Shown one piece after another: positions 59,648-64,000 of a stretch of DNA of 64,000 bases (the first letter of the stretch is position 1; each line of letters begins with the position of its first letter). The stretch comes from Triplophysa rosa (Eukaryota > Chordata > Actinopteri > Cypriniformes > Nemacheilidae): the NCBI RefSeq assembly GCF_024868665.1, contig NC_079895.1, forward strand, positions 10,778,543-10,842,542, read 5' to 3'. The notes beneath the pieces are model-generated. The model was not told where the DNA came from. It made no database searches and saw only the letters and a list, made by a program, of their open reading frames with translations. Position numbers and translations under genes: made by a program.

Positions 59648-61354
59648 TCTGACAACAATGTTATTTTTAATTTAAAGAAATGCATCTGAAGCATTTTATA
59701 TGCATACGTTAATCTCTTGTGGCCTTTAGTTTATCCGAAACTTCTACCAAATAGAATTATTCATAATTTGGGTATTCATTACTTTCTGATTTTTCTCTGG
59801 GCCTTTGAGCATGTCTTTTTAAACACAGGTCATGAAAAATGCTGTTTTTACATGTTTAAGTTGATATCGTGTTTCAGTAGATTGAACGATTTTAGCAGCA
59901 GTGTCTTTTAAATTACCGTAATTTTCCCTAAGCGAAATCAAGATGGCTTTAATATCTCAATTGTTTTTTAAGCAGCAGCGAGTTTAAATGAAGAGGAGGA
60001 AATGGAGTCTTTTACTTACATCTGCTTCTCGCATTTTTCTCCCTGAGAAGACTCCAGTGATCGCACATGTATCTCCTTGAGAGTTCCAATGAAAACATTG
60101 TCACAATTTGGACTCAGAATGACCAGCATTGCTCTGGGATTTTAATATAGACTTCAATTAAACTTAAAAACATTTTTCATCCAGTTCTACCAAGACCAAA
60201 TTATCTAAGCTATGTGCAACTATAAGCTATCAGTATGTCAACCATTTTTGTGTGTGTGTGTGCACGCGTGTGTCTATGGAACTGAGAACTCTAACTCAAG
60301 TCTCTTGAGCTACCAAGGAGCAACCTCTAAGTAATAATATTTTCCTTTGGGTTATTTTTAAATGAATACTGATGGGACCCTAAAAATCAATTTGTTAGGT
60401 GTCTAGCTGCCGGCTATGGAGCGGTGTGTTAGTGAGTTGAAGTAGTTCTTGCTGGCAAACAGTTTCAAAAAGTAGCTTGCGTTTCCTATTGCTATTTTAG
60501 TACAGACAATGTGGTTTCCATGGACACTTGCGTGGTGTCCATGCCAACGGCAGGTTTGGAGCAGTGTAAGCGTGTAAGCGCGTGTGCCCGGAAGGGACTT
60601 TCAGTGGAGTGTTCCGGGGACAATGCCAACCATTCTTTACATCTACCACCTGTACCCACCTGTGCCCTTCCCTCTAAATCGCCATGGCAACAATTAGAGT
60701 AGGGCAATCGCTCAGACTCAATCCAGTCAGCCATGTGCAGAAAGGATTATGGGTAGTGTAGACCGGTAGGGAAGCACTGTTAAGTGGCAGAGTAGGTATT
60801 TAGTGGTTACAAGATGATGCGTGGGTAAGAATGTGTTTTGTTTGTGTTTATCCATTGATCTCCATGTTGATTGGAGCCCCCATGGTCTTTAAATTCCCCA
60901 TGATACACTGGGGCTGTGATCTCACATACTTTACACGTGCTCCTAACACTATGCATCTGTCGAGTCTAATTAGGACAAGATAAGTGTGTGTGTTTTGTGC
61001 GCGAGTGTGTGTGCACGTGTACGCCTAATCAGTGGAGAGTTATGTAATCATATTTCATTAAGGATTAATTACAAATGCTGCTAAGTGAGAGGGCGACAAC
61101 TTAAACGGATAGTTTATCAATTATTCCATCACTCACCCTCATGTCATTTCAAACCTGTATGACTTTCTTTTTTCTGCAGAACAGAGAAGATATTTTGAAG
61201 AACGTTAGAAAAACCATACAACATTGCCCCCCCATTGACTTCCATTGTGGACACAAAGCCACTAAGACATTTCTCAGAATATCTTCTTTTGTGTTTCACA
61301 GAAGAAAAAGTGATTGTGGTTGTGGACAACATGAGGGTGAATAGGAAACAATCG

Positions 61355-63002
61355 CTACGTTTACATGAACACATCAGATAGAATTTGTTCAGATTGTGCA
61401 ATCTGAATGTATGGTTTACATGAAAGGTGATCTGATTAATGTGCGTGTTTATATGACAAGCTTCAAATCTGATTTAATCTGCTGATATATGCACACTGCA
61501 CCTAAATACCCACTAAAACGGTGTTTTAAAGCACATACCGAAAAAAAGTTACAGTTTATAACGGCAGAGTAATGTCTTGTGCCATTAAGCACGAGCACAT
61601 CTGATGCGGTTTTACCATGGTAAAACCAGAGCCATTGAGAGAGAGAGAGAGTTCTGCCAGCTCCGTTGACTCCAATGGAACAGTGTTTTCACAGCAATCG
61701 AGGCTCTCAATAGTTTCCGAAAGTTACTAGTAACGCATGGAGCTGCGACTAAACAGACCAACTGAGTAAACTTCTAACCCATTTAAAGACGAAAGCCATT
61801 TAATGAATAAAAAAATGAAAGAAGTAAAGCATTTAAAGAGTAAACATGACTTCCTGGAACTATCTGAAGGCTCCATGAATCAAGTGACGCTCCAGCGTTT
61901 TGGACTTCCGTTGGCAGAACTCTCTCTCTCAATGGCTCTGGGTAAAACCATGGCAAAACTACCAAGACCCACCAGAGCGTCTGCAGGCAAACAGTAATTA
62001 GGATAAATGTTTAATAACAGCTAATACCGAACATTAGAAGTGATAATATGCAGATTCATATCAGCATTAACGGTAAACATAGACAGCTATCATAATAATA
62101 TTCACAAAAAGGCTACTCAAACAATGTTATAAGCTCAGATATGTTTATTTTGTCACAGACACCAGCATAATAATGTACAGTTCCTAAACGCAAAATAATG
62201 TCTACATATCAATGAAGCAACGTCGTTTTACACAGCGATTTATCATGGTAAAACAAGTAAATCCTTCCAAAGCACATGTAAGTACACTAGAAATAAAATA
62301 AATGTTCGGTACTACGAATACAAATTAAATTTTATGATTAGATATTTTAGTATGTTTGTACATCTGCAAATGTATCATGTTTTAAAAAGAAACCCGAGAA
62401 ATTACGGTTAAAAGGGAACTCCAGGGAAACAATTGAGATTTTAAATGCGTAAAAATATTAATATGGTCCTTTAGAGATGACAAGCATATGGAAATTTCTA
62501 CCACTTTTTTTTATTTATTGCTTTTGGTTTCTTTACCCTGTTGAAAAAAACAGCATATGCTGGGTTAGGTATGTTTTAATGCTGGTTTAAGCTAGTCATG
62601 TTCTGGTTCCTCACCATCTTAAACCGGCTCAGGACTAGCTAAGGACCAGCACATGACCAGCTTATACCAGCACAAACCAGCATCAAAACATACCGAACCC
62701 AGAATATGCTGTTTTTTTCAACAGGGTAGCAACAGCTGCTCGTTCCGTGTGTTATACGCCCTTACGTCTGTTGGAACCAGCGACGTCTTTGCACATGCTC
62801 AAAACTTCCTACTTCGATTTTCAATCTGATCAAGTGTTTACATGTCCTATCAAGCAGATTACAAACGGCATAAACCACCCCTTACAATCTGACTGAAATT
62901 TCAATCAGTTTGGGCATTTTTAATCTGATTGACGGGTTTATACAGAGCATTTTCATTCGGATTGGATTTCTAATCGGATTACATTGGTCCATGTAAACGT
63001 AG
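61355..63002. mobile_element. DNA element with CTACGTTTACATG ends
   Basis: The left end CTACGTTTACATGAACACAT is mirrored at the right (reverse complement CTACGTTTACATGGACCAAT). Both continue with repeated ATCTGATT / AATCAGATT motifs. The interior has no intact transposase; a 191 bp palindrome (62536-62726) is nested in it. Eleven bases between the Angel-like break and the left end (61344-61354) are unexplained, so the true left boundary may be 61344. Confidence 0.65.
62536..62726. mobile_element. Tc1/mariner-type palindromic MITE, TA target
   Basis: It starts CCCTGTTGAAAAAAACAGCA and ends with the exact inverse (GCTGTTTTTTTCAACAGGG), with TA on each side (62534-62535 and 62727-62728). Almost the whole 191 bp folds on itself through GCTGGTTT / AAACCAGC motifs. 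A decayed relative may lie at 15870-15950. Confidence 0.88.
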
Positions 63003-63204
63003 ATAATGACAGATTTTCTTATTTTTTGGTCAATCTATTAACTCTGTCAAGCCCATAACACAAATGTTTGAAGACTTTCCAGTGAGATAATGTATTTTTA
63101 CCCCTTACCCCTAAATGTATTTTTTTCTAGATACTAATTTTTCTAGATTTATTTATTAAGCCATTTTCTTCATGCTAGATCCACAGACTTACAGACATAC
63201 TTAG

Positions 63205-63490
63205 AGTGATAGTTCACCCAAAAATGAACATTCTGTCATCATTTATTCACCCTCTTGTCATTTCAAAACTGTATGACTTTCTTCTGCAGAACACAAAAGA
63301 ACCGAACCGCGACAGCACCCATTCACTTACTATACATTGGCTTTGTATCCATACGATACTATAGGCACTGTTCGGTTACCAACTTTCTTCAAAATATCTT
63401 CTTTTGCGTTTTGCGGAAGAAAGAAATTCGTACAGGTTTGAAAGGACAAGAGGGTTAATAAATGATGACATTTTTGGGGAAACTATCATT
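63205..63490. mobile_element. Angel-like MITE, complete copy
   Basis: The left end AGTGATAGTTCACCCAAA follows TTAG (a decayed TTAA), and the right end ...GGGGAAACTATCATT precedes TTAA (63491-63494). 286 bp. It shares CACTGTTCGGTTACCAAC with the copy at 24866-25759, so these two form a subfamily. Confidence 0.8.
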
Positions 63491-64000
63491 TTAAGCAATA
63501 CAGTATGAGCATCTGTGCAATATTGAGAATATAGTCACAGCTGAAGAGTGTCATTCGGTACGGCCCGAAGTCTAAGCCAGGACATATTGTGAATATAGCA
63601 CAGCTGTTGACCAATCAGCATCAGGAACCGCAGCTATACATTTTATAAATGTCAGTAACACACTATCTTTTTTACATTCCACCCCAGTAGTTCTTTCCCT
63701 CAGAGGCCCCTTTTATCTTGCTGTTTATTTCTCAAGGACATCTGAACAGGAATAATGCACAGCATGAAAATCTCTGTTATCGCTGAAAATAGAGTCAGAT
63801 CTTCTGAATGCTCTACTAAAGTGGATCGTATCCAGCGCAGTGTGCTGCAGCGATCGCGATGAATACATTGTTGTGTCCTCCCGAGCATCAAATCTGCCCT
63901 AGTTTCACCAGTGAACCGTGCTCTCGGGCTAATGCTAGGTCATTTCTGGTAGCTTTCACAGGTTAGAGATCGCGCAGGGCTTATCTTGTAGTTTATGCTG

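Larger units (their letters stand above)
61105..63037. mobile_element. Angel-like element split by a 1.65 kb DNA element
   Basis: TTAA at 61101-61104 begins the copy. The landmarks TCATTTCAAACCTGTATGAC and TCAGAATATCTTCTTTTGTG are present up to about 61343 (ATGAGGGTGAATA). The family sequence resumes at 63003 (ATAATGACAGATTTTC) and fades at TCTATTAA (63038-63041 TTAA). Confidence 0.7.
48295..64000 (+). other. Last intron in view (over 15.7 kb), transposon-rich
   Basis: It starts at donor GTAAAT and runs off the window. Contents are listed separately. The stretches 48610-50500, 51780-52000, 59650-61100 and 63500-64000 show no recognisable element or exon beyond short CA/GT patches (for example 60250-60265 and 60985-61015). 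Confidence 0.75.

Overview
This is teleost fish DNA, most likely from a cyprinid or close relative. The evidence is the AT-rich sequence full of long (CA/GT)n runs, the dense set of fish-type short inverted-repeat transposons (the TTAA-flanked 'Angel-like' family occurs at least eight times), the V-SINE-like elements, and one split vertebrate gene. There are no bacterial, viral or plasmid genes and no operons.

The only host gene I can support is the 5' part of an interleukin-1 receptor accessory protein-like gene on the + strand, closer to il1rapl1 than to il1rapl2. Four coding exons are visible: 16270-16367 (start codon, signal peptide), 41161-41446 (first Ig domain), 47835-48021 (end of Ig1, start of Ig2) and 48141-48294 (rest of Ig2). 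Their splice phases fit exactly and encode 237 residues. A non-coding first exon ending at 5805 is inferred. The introns are about 10.5 kb, 24.8 kb, 6.4 kb and 119 bp, and the last runs more than 15.7 kb off the right edge. The third Ig domain, the membrane segment and the TIR domain lie outside the window.

Nearly everything else is mobile DNA in those introns. Upstream (1-5300): a palindromic repeat and one Angel-like copy. Intron 1: mostly single-copy sequence, with microsatellites and repeat fragments. Intron 2 (16.4-41.2 kb): a nested stack at 17.3-20.3 kb, a TTAA element at 21.2-22.1 kb, a solo LTR at 23.9-24.5 kb, two oppositely oriented copies of an element carrying a small coding exon with a splice donor (25.1-25.6 and 37.4-38.0 kb), a Harbinger-like element inside a minisatellite (30.9-34.3 kb), and a hAT element at 35.0-36.0 kb. 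Intron 3: a 1.5 kb hAT element that ends 33 bp before an exon. Last intron: a hAT element (50.5-51.8 kb), then a LINE/Gypsy cluster (52.0-59.6 kb) with tandem repeats and a fold-back element, then a three-level nest at 61.1-63.0 kb.

I did not find a new multi-gene system. The observations most worth following are the paired exon-carrying elements, the hAT element abutting the exon 3 splice acceptor, the LINE cluster with repeated 3' ends, and the set of insertions dated relative to one another by nesting and by intact target-site duplications. All repeat family names are by eye and not checked against a library.
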